In this document: piece after piece, positions 34,967 to 46,640 of the stretch | Numbering within the stretch: the first letter of the stretch is position 1 | Layout: every line of letters starts with the position of its first letter | Source of the DNA: Luzula sylvatica | Lineage: Eukaryota; Streptophyta; Magnoliopsida; Poales; Juncaceae | DNA length: 64,000 nucleotides | Direction: 5' to 3' | Assembly (NCBI GenBank): GCA_946800325.1 | Contig: OX326960.1 | Location: 33,881,629-33,945,628, forward strand | Made by a program: the position numbers and the translations under genes | The notes under the pieces: generated by a model | The model's input: the letters and a program-made list of their open reading frames with translations, nothing else | Told to the model about the DNA's origin: nothing | The model's database searches: none

Positions 34967-36218
34967 TTAAACAAAACAAAAACAAATACAAGATAAGATA
35001 ATTATAATATCAAAATAACATGCTAAACAAAATACTAAAAAATAATAAAAACAAAAACAAACATACATAAAATAAACGTACGCAAAATTAATGTGAATAT
35101 ACTTGCAACTTCTGGTGCATAATTTAAACAAACAACTTCGGGTGCATTAATAAAATATGAAAAATTAATTGGACAATGTAGTACGTGAATATAAACTTAT
35201 GGTGTATATTTTTCTTGTTAAGTTTATAACTTCTGGTTATATAATAAAATTAAAATGAGACCTCAACTAGTCATGTCTTAATCAATATGATATTTCATAA
35301 AGTTATTGTTATTGTCCGCTAATCATATAATATGGTGTATATTAAATTAATTTTATTAAGTTCTCTTCGTTAATTATAAACTTCTGGTTATAATTAAGTT
35401 CAACAAAAATAAATCACGGAATAATGAATTAGTGATGGCAAATGGATGGCCAATTGCTGATTATTTTAGTAATTAGTAGTAGTGAGTAAGGAATGCGTAA
35501 TTGTTAATTTTTTCTCAGCTCTCTAACTTTAGTAGAGTTGTGATTCTCAAATGTAATATTTTAATTTTTAATTAATGCAAAAATTGAGCGTAGCCTCCTC
35601 CTTCAAAAAAAAATGGTCTAACAAATATAATGGACAATGATCTAACAATGGTCTAACAGTAAATATTTCATGATTTCATGGTCTTAACAATAAATATCAT
35701 GGACAATGATCTAGCAGTAAATAGCATGGTCTAACAGTAAATCTAAATGGTCTAATTCATGGTCTAGCAATAAATCATATGATTCGGTTTCTGGTTAAAT
35801 TTGTTTATTCTTTTAATGTGTCTTAATCATAGCATTCAAAATGATAATTGCAAATAAAGGACCAAATAAAATTATAAAAGCATCAAATAAAACGTATCAT
35901 ATAAAATCACCAAATATCAAAAAACTTCAGGTTTTTTTTTTTATGTAATTATGATTCACAATTAAAAATATCATAATTTTATGTGAAATTTCAGATTTCG
36001 CACAAAAATCACAAGAAAAGAAAAACTTCAGGTTTACATTTTGCAAATCACAATGAAACTTCAGGTTCCATTATCATAAAATCCAAGTATGACAAGATAG
36101 ACAAATTACGGTTTATCATTAAAAAAATAAATATACATCTACAAATTAGAAGAGAATAAATAGTACCTTCGACTGAAATTTCGAGAACGTCGCGTGATAG
36201 AAAAATCTCAATTTGGTA
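34967..36218 (-). other. Copia internal region without gag
   Basis: AT-rich sequence between the primer site and pol. Repeated short modules are visible: 'aacttcgggtgcat' and 'aacttctggt' around 35107-35395, then 'atggtctaacagtaaat' variants around 35610-35770. No gag ORF is seen, so gag is deleted or replaced. Confidence 0.5.
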
Positions 36219-36237
36219 GAGTCTCGTGCTGATAACG

Positions 36238-36476
36238 TGTTGAAAAATAAACAAAACAATAGCAAAGAAAGAGAGAATTTAGGAGAGATAAAATCTTATT
36301 CAAAATTGGATCCAAGGTACAATAGCTAGTACCCTCTTTATATAGGAGATGGTGAGTGCAAGAAATTAAATGGGGTGTTACAAAATAATTAATTGGAAAT
36401 ATTCTAATCCCTATAATTACTCCTATTTATTCTTGAGTTACAAATTTGACATTCATAGAATAATATATTCATAACA
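36238..36476 (-). repeat. Copia 5' LTR (239 bp), minus orientation
   Basis: On the minus strand it begins TGTTATGAATATA and ends TTTTTCAACA. A TATATAAAG box at about 36336-36344 lies mid-LTR. It is followed (36219-36235) by TTATCAGCACGAGAC, the expected primer-site position. A related LTR is at 56999-57249. Its outer edge is 250 bp upstream of the CDC50 gene's ATG, with transcription pointing away from it. Confidence 0.85.
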
Positions 36477-36726
36477 TATTAATTATTCTTGGATTAGATT
36501 TATTACTTCAACACTATAAATATTTATTTGCAAATTACAGATTTTTACTAAGTATATATTTTCTAGGCCCATATATTTTCTAGGCCCAAATAAAGTTTGG
36601 AAAGAAAAGAGAAGAAGATTACTGCGCTTCATTGAAGAAGATGACTTCGCTTTGTTGAAGTTCATTACTTCAGGCGATTTTGAAAAGAAAAACTGATTGG
36701 ATTCACTCGTCGGATTTGGATCTTCA

Positions 36727-38564
36727 ATGGAGGTTGATGAAGCAATCACCTCTACTTCTGCTATAGCTGATGTCGCCGATCCCTCTTTCTCTCCACCTCG
36801 CTCCACTGGTACTTCATTGCATGATCCATTTTGATCCATTTCGATTCAATTTCTTGTCTGATTTCGATTTGAATTCGAGATTTTTTCTGTGATTCGAGCA
36901 GCTTTATCCAAATTCAAGCAGCAGAATTTACCGGCTTGGAAACCCGCTTTATCACCTGGATGTGTAAGATTTGAAATTCATCCCTGTATTTTGTTTGTGA
37001 AAAATTGAAATTAATTCCTATTTTTGTTTCTGAATGTAGGTAATTACAATATTCTTGCTTATGGGGGTTGCTTTTATACCAATTGGCCTTGTTTGTCTTC
37101 GTGCATCGCAAAATGCATACTTCCTAACCCTAGTTATATTAATAGTGACACTGATTGGTTGAAAAGTAAGAATTTGCTTATTTGTTTGTACAGATTATGG
37201 AGATTGGGTACCGGTACGATAACGATTGCGTACCTGAAATTTATAAAAGCGATAAAATAGCTTATATTAAAGACAGCTCAATTTCAAAGAATTGCACTCG
37301 CAAAATCAAGGTAACCTTTTTATTATTATTGCTCCCAATATTGTTTACAATTGTGCAAAATATTGGATGTAATTGCAAAAATATACCTATTTCCTATTGA
37401 AAACGTGCATTTTAGAAATTTCTTTGATTTTTTGTAGGTGCATGAACATATGAAAGCCCCTATATATATCTATTATGAACTCGATAATTATTACCAAAAC
37501 CATCGAAGGTAAATAAATACATAAGTAATAATTATATATTTTTTATTTCCTATATGGGTTCCAAAAGTCAGAATGGCAATAAATAGACATATTTGATAAA
37601 ATTTGATAATTTTGAATCTTAATGTATAAGTTTGATATTTTCTGTTCTCTCCAGAAGAAAAAATTTGATATTTTGATTATTTGAAAGGGGATGGATATAT
37701 TTGAAATTTTCTCTTATTTATGCAGGTACATAAAAAGTAGGAATGATAAGCAACTCAAATACGGGTTGGAACAAACGGGTACGGGTTCATGCGACCCGTT
37801 AGAGACAAATAACAACCTACCAATCGTGCCATGTGGTTTAATCGCATGGAGTTTATTCAACGATTCGTTTAATTTTCAACACGACTCGAAAAAAGAATTA
37901 ATTAGAATAAATAAGAGAAATATTTCTTGGAAGAGCGACAGAGACCATAAATTTGGAAAAAATGTGTATCCTTTTAATTTCCAAAACGGGTCTCTTATTG
38001 GAGGCGGATCTCTCGACCCAAACATACCCGTAAGTAGTCTTTGCTATATTCAAAAAGTTAGGGGCTTATTTGTAAATAATTTTGAATATTTTGATAATGA
38101 TTTTTTGCATAGTTGAGCGAGCAAGAGGATTTAATGGTATGGATGCGAACTTCGGCCCTTCCAAAATTCAGAAAATTATACGGCGTAATTGAAGAAGATT
38201 TAGGGACCAATGCGATAATTTCCATGCAAATCTCAAATAATTATAATACCTATAGTTTCGGCGGAGCTAAGAGAGTTATTCTGACGACTTCGAATTGGCT
38301 TGGTACGAGCAAGAATAATTTTCTAGGTTTTGCTTATCTTCTCACTGGATTTTCCTCTGTTTTACTCGCGATTTTGTTCGCCCTTATTCATGTCAAAACC
38401 CCTAGGTAATTAATTATTTAATTAATTAATTAATTAATTTCGCTCTAATCTTTTCAATTTTTTGGTCATTATTATGTTAAAGGAATAATTTTGATTTTGT
38501 TCATTGTAGACCTCTTGGTGATCCTACATATCAAACTTTAAATAGAAAAACTAGTAATGGTTAA
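36727..38564 (+). CDS. CDC50/LEM3 family protein (ALA-interacting subunit), 8 exons
   Basis: Exons: 36727-36808, 36902-36963, 37040-37114, 37194-37310, 37438-37508, 37726-38029, 38113-38405 and 38510-38564, joining in frame to 352 codons plus stop, the usual family length. These proteins are beta-subunits of P4-ATPase lipid flippases, needed for their exit from the ER and activity. Visible features: cytosolic leader; FKQQNLPAWKP; TM1 in exon 3 (VITIFLLMGVAFIPIGLVCL); ectodomain with YRYDNDC, YYELDNYYQNHRR, PCGLIAWSLFND, ISWKSDRDHKFGKNV and LSEQEDLMVWMRTSALPKFR; TM2 late in exon 7 (FLGFAYLLTGFSSVLLAIL). All introns are GT-AG except intron 3, whose best donor is GC (37115-37116); retaining it gives an in-frame TGA. 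A truncated paralogue lies at 425. A copia LTR lies 250 bp upstream. The exact gene number within the family is not assignable. Confidence 0.92.
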
Positions 38565-38861
38565 TTTCTTTTTTTTGTATTTATATAATCAATAATAAAT
38601 TTTGATGGTCATGTAAATTATTCAGTACTTTTTCTTTGCAAGGACATTGATGATATTTCACAATAGTGAAGGGCATATTTGATTTTGATCATGGTGATTC
38701 CCCACATTGTCAGAATATCTCAGTAAAAGTAAAGAGAGAAAAAATGAAGGCAAAATTAGTTATAAACGTCAGCACTGTAGAAAAAGGATTACTAATACTA
38801 TTCACATGCCTTTGCCACCTTATCATAACTTTGTAGACTTTCATGTTACTTAATTATTATT

Positions 38862-38893
<32 letters not shown>

Positions 38894-39791
38894 GTTGTTG
38901 AAGTTTTGGTATCATGCAAAACATTAGTGGTACTGTAGAATTTCGGTACCAGTGGGTGCCGGCCCTATTATTGGCAACCTGAATTGCATGATACCATGCT
39001 AACGTAACCTTTTTTATCTCTTTCTTTGACCACTATATACTTAATAAATATATCTATATATATGTACAAAATATATATTTGGCACTAATAAATGGGGCTT
39101 AACTAAGATAATATAATCTTATGTGAATAATTCATGCCATGCAGTTGTTATTGGTGATTGTACATACACGTCACTAGTCGTTAGGTGGATACAGTTTGTA
39201 CTGATGATATTCACACATAATCATTCAAAAGGAACCATCAATACAAAAACAAAAAATTGTATTATCTTTATTGATGTATAATTAATTATGGAAATGTGTA
39301 TGTAGTATTTGACTGGGTCAATATATTTTCTGGCCGCTTATTTCTTCCTAGTAAATTATATTAATTAATGCATAAATTGTGAAGAAAAACAATTTCATGA
39401 CACAGTGAAAGCAAGTATGTTGAAGTAACAAAACCAAAATAAAATAAGGGCCTATTGGTCGAGCACTTGTTTCCTTAACACTAGACATCAACTTTCACTA
39501 GTGCCATATATACATTACATATTATATTAATATTTAGTTATGAACTTTCCAAGTTTTATACAAGTACTGTATCTAGGTTTGAAATTTTGAAACAAAAAAG
39601 AATGAGTCCTTAATTTCGATTTCAAATAGTACTTTATATACAATACAGCACATTAAAACTTAATTAAGCAAAGGGAAAAAAAAGAAGTAAACATACTAAT
39701 TAATTAACTCACAAGAGAAAATTAAAGTGAAAGATATATTAGATTAGAACCATGCAATGCAATGGCAATATTATTGTAATTATTATCATAT
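38565..39791. other. Intergenic region between the two genes
   Basis: AT-rich with a (TTAA)n run at about 38408-38440 and an (ATT/TAA)n run at about 38856-38892. It contains the convergent 3' flanks of the CDC50 and glutaredoxin genes. No further gene seen. Confidence 0.6.
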
Positions 39792-40178
39792 CTAAAGCCA
39801 GAGAGCGCCAGCTTGTTTGAGCAAAGGAACGAGAGAGCCATTAATATGACAAGCCATGACCTTCTCTACACCACCAAGTAATTTCCCCCCGACGAATACA
39901 ATCGGCACCGCACCGTGTGGTCCCGTCACGACTGGAGAAGATGCCGACACCAGCCTAGTCAGCATTGCTTGAATCTCACGACCTCCGTGATCCTGGTCCA
40001 GCTCGTAAACCGTCGGCCCGACTCCGAGACCGATCAAAAGACGTTTGATTACGTGGCACATGCAACAGGTACTCACGCTGAATATTACGACGGCGTTGTT
40101 GCTCGCCATGTGTAGGACTCGTTCGTAGCTGGAGATTATTTCCTCTCTCTCTTCTTCTTCTGATAGCTGCATTCTCAT
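39792..40178 (-). CDS. CC-type glutaredoxin (ROXY class)
   Basis: A single-exon 128-residue protein with the glutaredoxin fold. The active site is CCMC at residues 38-41 (STCCMC), the plant-specific CC-type signature, which marks ROXY proteins. The GSH-binding segment is [15 protein letters not shown] (89-103). The C-terminus has LVPLL (116-120) and ends ALWL; in this family such ends mediate contact with TGA bZIP factors and TOPLESS co-repressors. ROXYs act in the nucleus and cytosol in development, jasmonate and nitrate responses. The first ATG gives an acidic 23-residue extension before MASNN; the shorter start at codon 24 is an alternative. Upstream on the minus strand is a TATA-like box (40301-40308) and a TGACG motif at 40600-40604, with a GA tract between them. 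No introns or damage. Confidence 0.93.
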   Translation of the reverse strand: MRMQLSEEEEREEIISSYERVLHMASNNAVVIFSVSTCCMCHVIKRLLIGLGVGPTVYELDQDHGGREIQAMLTRLVSASSPVVTGPHGAVPIVFVGGKLLGGVEKVMACHINGSLVPLLKQAGALWL

Positions 40179-40300
40179 GATGATGGTTAATTATTTCTAG
40201 AAGGTTCTGAAGGTAATGATTTAAGTTTAGGGTTTGGAAGAAAGGAAGGAATGAAGGGGAGCGAGGTTGAGCTTAGGGGAATGATAATGTGAGGGGTGGA

Positions 40301-40308
40301 TATATAAA
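40301..40308 (-). promoter_or_regulatory. TATA-like box of the glutaredoxin gene
   Basis: TTTATATA on the minus strand, about 125 bp upstream of the ATG, which leaves a normal plant leader length. Confidence 0.55.
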
Positions 40309-40443
40309 GGAAGAGAAAGTTGAGGGGTCAAAAGAGAAAATATTTTAGGGTAGCTTTTGGCAGGACAAGGTGCAGTAGACGAGAGCAGAAACTAACCCGG
40401 CAAGCTCTGACCAACCCTCATCTCTCCTTATACATGAGAGATC

Positions 40444-40446
<3 letters not shown>

Positions 40447-40479
<33 letters not shown>
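40447..40479. repeat. (GA)n microsatellite in the glutaredoxin upstream region
   Basis: About 16 GA units, some 270 bp upstream of the start codon. GA tracts here can act as GAGA-type elements, but no function is shown. Confidence 0.9.
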
Positions 40480-40482
<3 letters not shown>

Positions 40483-40967
40483 TTGTACTCGGAATATTTT
40501 TTCAAATAAAAAGGATTGTAGAGGAGGGAAAGGGTGGAGAGAGTACGGAAAGAGAAACGGGACGAGGAGACAACGGGGTAATGGGGAATAGCAAACGGCC
40601 GTCACGCGCGACACCCCGACACCATTACGTCCTCCGCGCCGCCGTTTGACCGTCCTTCCTTTTTATTAACGCCGTTAACGGCCCAACCCGTCCAGTTTAC
40701 TTGGTGTTTTCAATATGGCCCTCAATTTTGTATATTTTGTGAAATGGGGTTCGGATGTATGTATGTATTTATGAAATAATTGTGCTTCAGTTAATAATAT
40801 TAATGATGGCACATTTCTTTTTCTTTTTTTAGTTTATAATGTTATTGATAAATGATACAAATATAAAAATAACAAATCCGTATTTAGGAATAATTATTAA
40901 GACACTCTGAATATTAAATCAATAAAGCTACTATTGTTCTTAAATTCAAGGGAATCTTACACAAAAA

Positions 40968-41612
40968 AACTTATTTTTGGGTATTTAAAAAAAAACTCTT
41001 ATTTTTTGGAGTAAACAAACAGAACCTCTAAACAAAATTATATTTTCATTTACTCCCTGTAAAGATTTAAAAAAAGTTGGACCCACATCTAATTTACACA
41101 TTATTAAAACATATAATTAATATATATTTTAACATAACAACTAATGATAAATTAATATATAATTATCAAATTAGTCAATCAAAAAAATGTTATGAAAATA
41201 TTAAAAAGATAAATAAAAAATGAATGGAAACAAAAAACTATCTATTAAAAAGCTTTTTTCTATAAATATATTTCAAGGTGTTTATTTTTTAATATTGTTG
41301 TTTATTTTATTACTATTTGATGTTAGTTTTTCAGAAAATATATAATGAATGAAATAGTAATATTATATAAATATATATCACATATAATTGTATATTTTCA
41401 AAATTAGTATATGTTAGAAACATTAATGGAGATTTTTTTAATTAATAAAAAATATCAAAATGAATTTAGTAAAATTAAATATTGAAAAAGATGGTATTTT
41501 GGTCTAATATATATTTAATATCATTCAAAGTTAATCTTTACTCCTATAGCTGAGTAAATGAAAATAAAGTCATGTTTAGAGTTTTTTTATATTAAAAAAA
41601 GTTAGTATTTAA
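40968..41612. mobile_element. Degenerate AT-rich foldback (Mutator-like MITE)
   Basis: Left (40985-41080) and right (41530-41610) ends are diverged inverted repeats: 'attttcatttactccc' on the left, the complement 'gagtaaatgaaaat' on the right. The interior, with 'ggtattttggtc', resembles the better-preserved foldback at 50751-51625. Ends approximate; no clear TSD. Confidence 0.45.
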
Positions 41613-41613
41613 A

Positions 41614-41673
<60 letters not shown>
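41611..41673. repeat. Poly(A) followed by (AT)n
   Basis: A run of about 21 A (41611-41631) merges with about 21 AT units. Confidence 0.95.
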
Positions 41674-41677
<4 letters not shown>

Positions 41678-41689
41678 AAATTCATCGTG

Positions 41690-41694
41690 AGTGC

Positions 41695-41750
<56 letters not shown>

Positions 41751-41764
41751 GTGTGTGCGTGCGT
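41690..41764. repeat. (GT)n microsatellite
   Basis: A long GT run with a few GC interruptions. The His-Thr frame opposite is not a gene. Confidence 0.95.
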
Positions 41765-41812
41765 CAATCCACTTAGAACTAACATATCAATTATAATTGT
41801 ATTTCCGTCAAC

Positions 41813-41905
41813 CAATGTTGCAAATAGCGTTTAGCGGTCGGTAGCGTGGTCATTTTTTGTAACGATAATGATTAGCTTGCACTATAGCGAGAGCTATAGC
41901 GGATG
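41813..41905. mobile_element. Solitary TAGCG-type hAT-like end
   Basis: CAATGTTGCAAATAGCG with following TAGCG/GCGG motifs closely matches the left end of the element at 7553. I could not find the matching right end or a target duplication, so it is a remnant or its partner is too diverged. Confidence 0.5.
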
Positions 41906-43135
41906 CTGTAATTTGTAGCACATACAATAATTAAGTACCAATATGTATTAAAACAATTTATAAAATAACACACATTCATATTAAACATCTCAAGTAGAAA
42001 TGGATAAAATAATTAACAAAGTATTTAAAAACGATTATCTCCAACAATTCAGAAAATCTCAATCTAAATAGTAGAGGTTTTCTTTTTTGTTTATTTATCA
42101 ACCAAAAATTATTTTAATTATTATAAATTTTCATGAAATATTTTTTAATTAAATTAATTTGATTTTTTACAAATCCAACTAACTTTTTGTATCATATTTA
42201 ATTGTAAATAATATAAAAATATTATAATTAAATCATAAATAAATCCTATGAATAATTTACAATTATATATTAAATAATACAAATCGAAGAAAATTAATCT
42301 GGTACATAATTTTAATATATATTCTTCAGTTATCACCAACAAATATTTGTAGTTCAAAATTTATTAAATGTATTCTTTTGATATTTAACGAATTATTTTA
42401 ATATTATATACAATTATAATTTGTTTTCTACATATACACTTGCTAAAAAGTACATTTGAGAACAAAATATTTCACATATTAATTTCTAGATATTTAAATT
42501 GGAAATATTATGAACATACTTTGAACTTACAAAATAAAGAAAAAAAACGTATCTATGATTTTTAGTTGATTATAATAAACAAAACACAAAATATGGAATA
42601 TACCGTACCATATCATTGTCGTATCGCTTCGAAGTCGTATTTTTTAATTTAAGTTATTATATTACTCTATTTAATATATCAAATACAATGTATTTACTTC
42701 TTTAATTTTATTATGTATTATTAAATTAGTTTCAATTAAATAAATAATCATAACTAGTACAAATCAACATGACGGCAACAATAAATATAATTTTAATTAT
42801 GCATTATTTGTATATTATTATTGTTATTATTTATTTATTATTAGTAGTAGTAGCAGCAGCAGCAGCAGTACTACTACTACTATTATTATTGCTATAATTA
42901 TTGTTATTTGTTATTCTTATTCTTTATATTCTTTACTCTTTTTATTATTCATTATTCTTTATATAATTAATTAATAAACAAATAAATTAGAGAACTATAA
43001 TATCTATGATTTATTTTCTCTCTCCTTTCCTATACAAAATCCAATAAAATTAGATTTTTCAAAAGCTAACAAGACATATATCACTCCATGGAATCTTATG
43101 AAATTATGGTAATGGTCAATTTCGAACGAACATAA
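41906..43135. other. AT-rich intergenic DNA
   Basis: No gene. A trinucleotide tract at 42838-42893 switches from AGT/AGC to ACT/ATT units and can fold on itself. Confidence 0.6.
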
Positions 43136-43139
43136 CTCA

Positions 43140-43445
43140 GCACTATCTCGGCTCGATCCTTGTTCGAGCCATCTCGGTTCAGCTCGAAATACGGGTTCAA
43201 ACTGTATTTTACAGCTCCAGCTCGGCTTAAATTTAGCTTGAGCCAGGTCGGCTCGATTCAAACTCGAGCTGGCTCAACTCGGCTTGAAAAAAATATGGTT
43301 TTTTTGTTTATATTTAAATTTTTCGAATTTGACTGGAGCTCGAGCTCATCCAACTCGAGTCGAGCTCGACTTCGGCTCGAGCTAGTTCAAGATCGTTCGA
43401 GCCAGTTCCGGAACAAGTTTTTGTTAAGCTATCTTTGAGCCGAAT
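43140..43445. repeat. GAGCTCGA-rich block (likely transposon subterminal array)
   Basis: GAGC/GCTCGA motifs are repeated in both orientations over 300 bp in an AT-rich setting. This recalls the hexamer-array ends of the hAT MITEs in this window. No clear ends or TSD. Confidence 0.45.
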
Positions 43446-43680
43446 TCGAACGATAATCATTAAACACAAATTATATTTGATTTGTATTTTCTACATATTT
43501 GTTCACATATCATATTGTATAGTTTATCTTCATATATCATATGATCAAGTTTTTGTCAAACTATCTTTGAACCAAATTCGAATGATAATCATTAACACAA
43601 ATTATATTTGATTTGTATTTTCTGCATATTTGTTTTTACATATTATATTGTATAGTTTATCTTCATATATCATATGATCA
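43415..43680. repeat. Tandem duplication of a 132-bp unit
   Basis: 43415-43546 and 43547-43680 are near copies (start 'aagtttttgt', both with 'aatcattaa', 'tatatttgatttgtatttt' and 'catatatcatatgatca'). Confidence 0.9.
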
Positions 43681-44940
43681 AATTACGAAATTTTAGTAAG
43701 AAAAAACACACTAATATTGAGTTCATAGTAGAAAAGTTCTAATTTTATTTGCTTCGACAACATAAACATATGATTAAAAATCAAATTATAAATTAGAATG
43801 ATGTGATATTTTATAATGGTTAAAAATAGTCCAAAAAGAGGACACATGAATAATTAAACAAAAATATAATTCTTATAAAAATAGTTCAAACCATGATTCA
43901 TGAAATTTAATATTGTACAATATCTAAAATCTAAATTAACGGAAATCCTAATAAACAATTCCGATCGAGTCAATAAAGATAAAATAAATTAACATATTAT
44001 TTGTGTATTTTTAGTCGGAGCAAGGAATAATCTCTAATCTCTAATCTCTAATAGTATACAAATTGGAGTTTTTTTGTGAAATAATTTTGATCAATATTAA
44101 AACCCTTGCCACAAATACATCACAAATACAATGTTTTCATGCATAAATGGTAAATTACTCGAAAAGCCAATTTCTTTTGTAACATATTGAGAATTTTCCT
44201 GTAATAATTCTCATGTTATAATTAAAAAAATCTCATGTTGAGAACGCGTGGTGCTTACGAAATTTCTTACAATTTAATAGAGTAGAGATGTAATACTAAT
44301 CCAACTTGATTAGATGCATAAATTAGTTTTTTTAGTGAAATTTTGTGTCGTAACTAGTGAGCTGAATTATATTAGAAAGTGTGCTTATCAATATAATAAT
44401 ATATTTCACTATAAAAATTGAATATTATAGTTTGATAAATGATTTCACAAGATAAATTACTTCTTTAAAATTAACATTTTTTGTTTAAATTATCGTCGAT
44501 GACAGAACCGACCGCGCCGATGATTATGTTCTAATTTTTTTAATTGTTGATAACACAATTTTCAAGGAAACACATAAAAATACAGATTAAAAAAAAACAC
44601 GCTAGTCTGACTTGGCCTCCCCTAATATCGGATCCTGGATTTGTCCCTGCCCGCGTGCCTCTGCACGCGTGCTCTCGAACTAGGACAATTACTTGGGACG
44701 AGATACCAATATGTAGAACAAAATTATAGATTATAATAGATCAGTAAAATGATGTGTTTGATGAAATGACCAAAGAGAAAGAATTTTTTTTTATATCTAT
44801 TTAATTCAAGTAATTTATAATTAAATAAAATGATGAATTATATGTACTTATTTCAATCAAACAATTGTACCCCCAACTCCAAGTCGATGTGACCGAGCAA
44901 TGTGTTGGATGATATGAAAATGATACCTTTTTTTATTTTT
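43681..44940. other. Unassigned AT-rich DNA
   Basis: No gene supported. A short GC-richer piece at 44610-44695 (with 'atcggatcctggatttg') looks like a transposon fragment. Confidence 0.5.
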
Positions 44941-44944
44941 TGGC

Positions 44945-45515
44945 AGAATTTCATGTGTACCCCTCCAAAACATCATAATTTCGTGCATATCCCTCAAAAT
45001 CGTGAAATTTCATAAATATCCTAGAAAACCCTTCAAATATCATGGATACCCCTAAATTAAATTTGTATTTAATAATTTGTTAATTTTTCGTTCAAAATGT
45101 TTTTCATTTTACCTTTATATAAAACATATTAATTACTTAAAATTTTGAGAATTGTATTGATTTCAATAATGATTTTTGGAAAGAAATTATGAGATAGAAT
45201 TGACAATATTTGATTTTTTATGGTTTTAAATATTATTTTTGAGTAAAAATATTCATTATCATAGAAAAATAATTTTAAAAATTAGGTAATTGTCATATTA
45301 CCAACGAGAAATACGTTGATGATTTTTAAATGATATAATAGGGGTGTATGTGATATTTTTAAAAAAATATAGGGGTAATAATGATATTTGAAGGATTTTG
45401 AAGGGGTATTCATGATATTTTGAGACGTTTGCAAGGGTTTTCGTGAAATTTCAGATTATTGAGGGATATATGAGAAATTTTTATGTTTTTCAGGGGTTAC
45501 ACTTGAAATTGAGCC
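44945..45515. mobile_element. Foldback MITE with about 150-bp inverted repeats
   Basis: The left arm (aatttcatgtgtacccct... from 44948) is mirrored by the right arm ending 45512 (aggggttacacttgaaatt). Both carry repeated 'acccct / aggggt' and 'aatatcat / atgatatt' motifs. The flanks are T-rich, so the target duplication is not resolvable. Non-coding. Confidence 0.6.
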
Positions 45516-46003
45516 TTTTTTTTATTATGCATTTGACAACTTAATAGTCATATTAACGAGAAACCTCGATGATTAGTTAAACTTTTTCTGCATAGTTATT
45601 TACTTGTTGGTTTGATATTTTATTCTTTTCTCACATTTTTACAACTTTCTTTTCAAATCTCAAGTTTTTTTTGCTCGCGATAGACGATCTTAGCAATTTA
45701 TTTAGGTTTTGGAGAGTTCAGATAACGTGTTTTCTAGATTTTTTATATCAAATGTTTTACGACACAAATTTCACCGGATACGTGTTTATGAAACTGTTCG
45801 TATTTAAAATTATAATTGATAGATAAACATATATGTTGAATAGGTAACAAAATGTATATCGATATATAAAAAAATTGTAATGCCTAGATGGGGAAATATA
45901 ATACAAAATATAAAGCTAGAGATGTGAAATTCAAATTATTTTGACTAACCGGTACTAGATATATCAATATTTTTATTTTCTTTCTATTATCGCATGTTAG
46001 CAT

Positions 46004-46632
46004 CAATGTCGGGTATTGTATTGACATGATACGTATACGACGATACGGGTAGGATACTCTACATATATTATATATAATACAATATTATTATTTTAACTAT
46101 AATTTATATATTTATATATTAATTTTTTTTGTGTTATATATTATATGATGGATGTAAAATATATTAAAAAATAAAAAATGATACGCTCACAAACATAATC
46201 CACAAATCTAATCCCGAAGAGCATTTTTAGGTATAAATTAGGTAGGACCCAGACAAATTATGTTCCATATATAATTAATTTATGCCTAAAATTATTTGTC
46301 GGGATTAGATTTGTGGATTATGTTTGTGAGTGTATCATTTTTTATTAAAAAATTGTTATTATTGACATGAATATGTTATTATTATATTTGATTATTTATT
46401 TATATATAGTTCTTATTTGTTTCCATTCAAATTTGATACTTTTGTTTTTCAAGTATATATTTATTAATACCTTAAAAGTATCCGACAAGTATCCAGAAAT
46501 ATATGTTATTATTTCAGAATAAAATATCCGAATATGTCACATGAAGTATCCAAAATGTATCTGACGAGTACTGTACGGATACCGGTACCCGATACGATCC
46601 GATTTGATTTTTAAAATATTCACGTAACGTAG
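46004..46632. mobile_element. hAT MITE of the GATACG family, old copy
   Basis: The ends are CAATGTCGGGTATTG and, reversed, CTACGTTACGTGAATA. The flanking 8-mers GTTAGCAT (45996-46003) and GTTAACAT (46633-46640) match at 7 of 8. Subterminal GATACG/CGTATC motifs match the elements at 48947 and 50073. A separate foldback is inserted within it (46170-46346). Confidence 0.65.
46170..46346. repeat. Hairpin-forming inverted repeat, about 70-bp arms
   Basis: The left arm 46170-46240 (with 'cacaaacataatccacaa') is nearly the exact complement of the right arm 46275-46346 ('ttgtggattatgtttgtg'), loop about 35 bp. Transcribed, it would make a long near-perfect hairpin. It is likely a small MITE nested in the hAT element. 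Confidence 0.85.
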
Positions 46633-46640
46633 GTTAACAT

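Larger units (their letters stand above)
32273..36476 (-). mobile_element. Truncated Ty1/copia element, minus strand
   Basis: The 5' LTR is 36238-36476 and pol is 34966-32273. The reverse transcriptase is cut off at 32272 by the other copia's LTR, so RNase H and the 3' LTR are missing from this spot. The stretch 34970-36218 between LTR and pol has no readable gag ORF. The missing right-hand partner makes the target duplication unverifiable. Confidence 0.85.

Noticed and set aside
36483..36839. 118-codon minus-strand ORF
   Set aside because: It is antisense to exon 1 and the upstream flank of the CDC50 gene.
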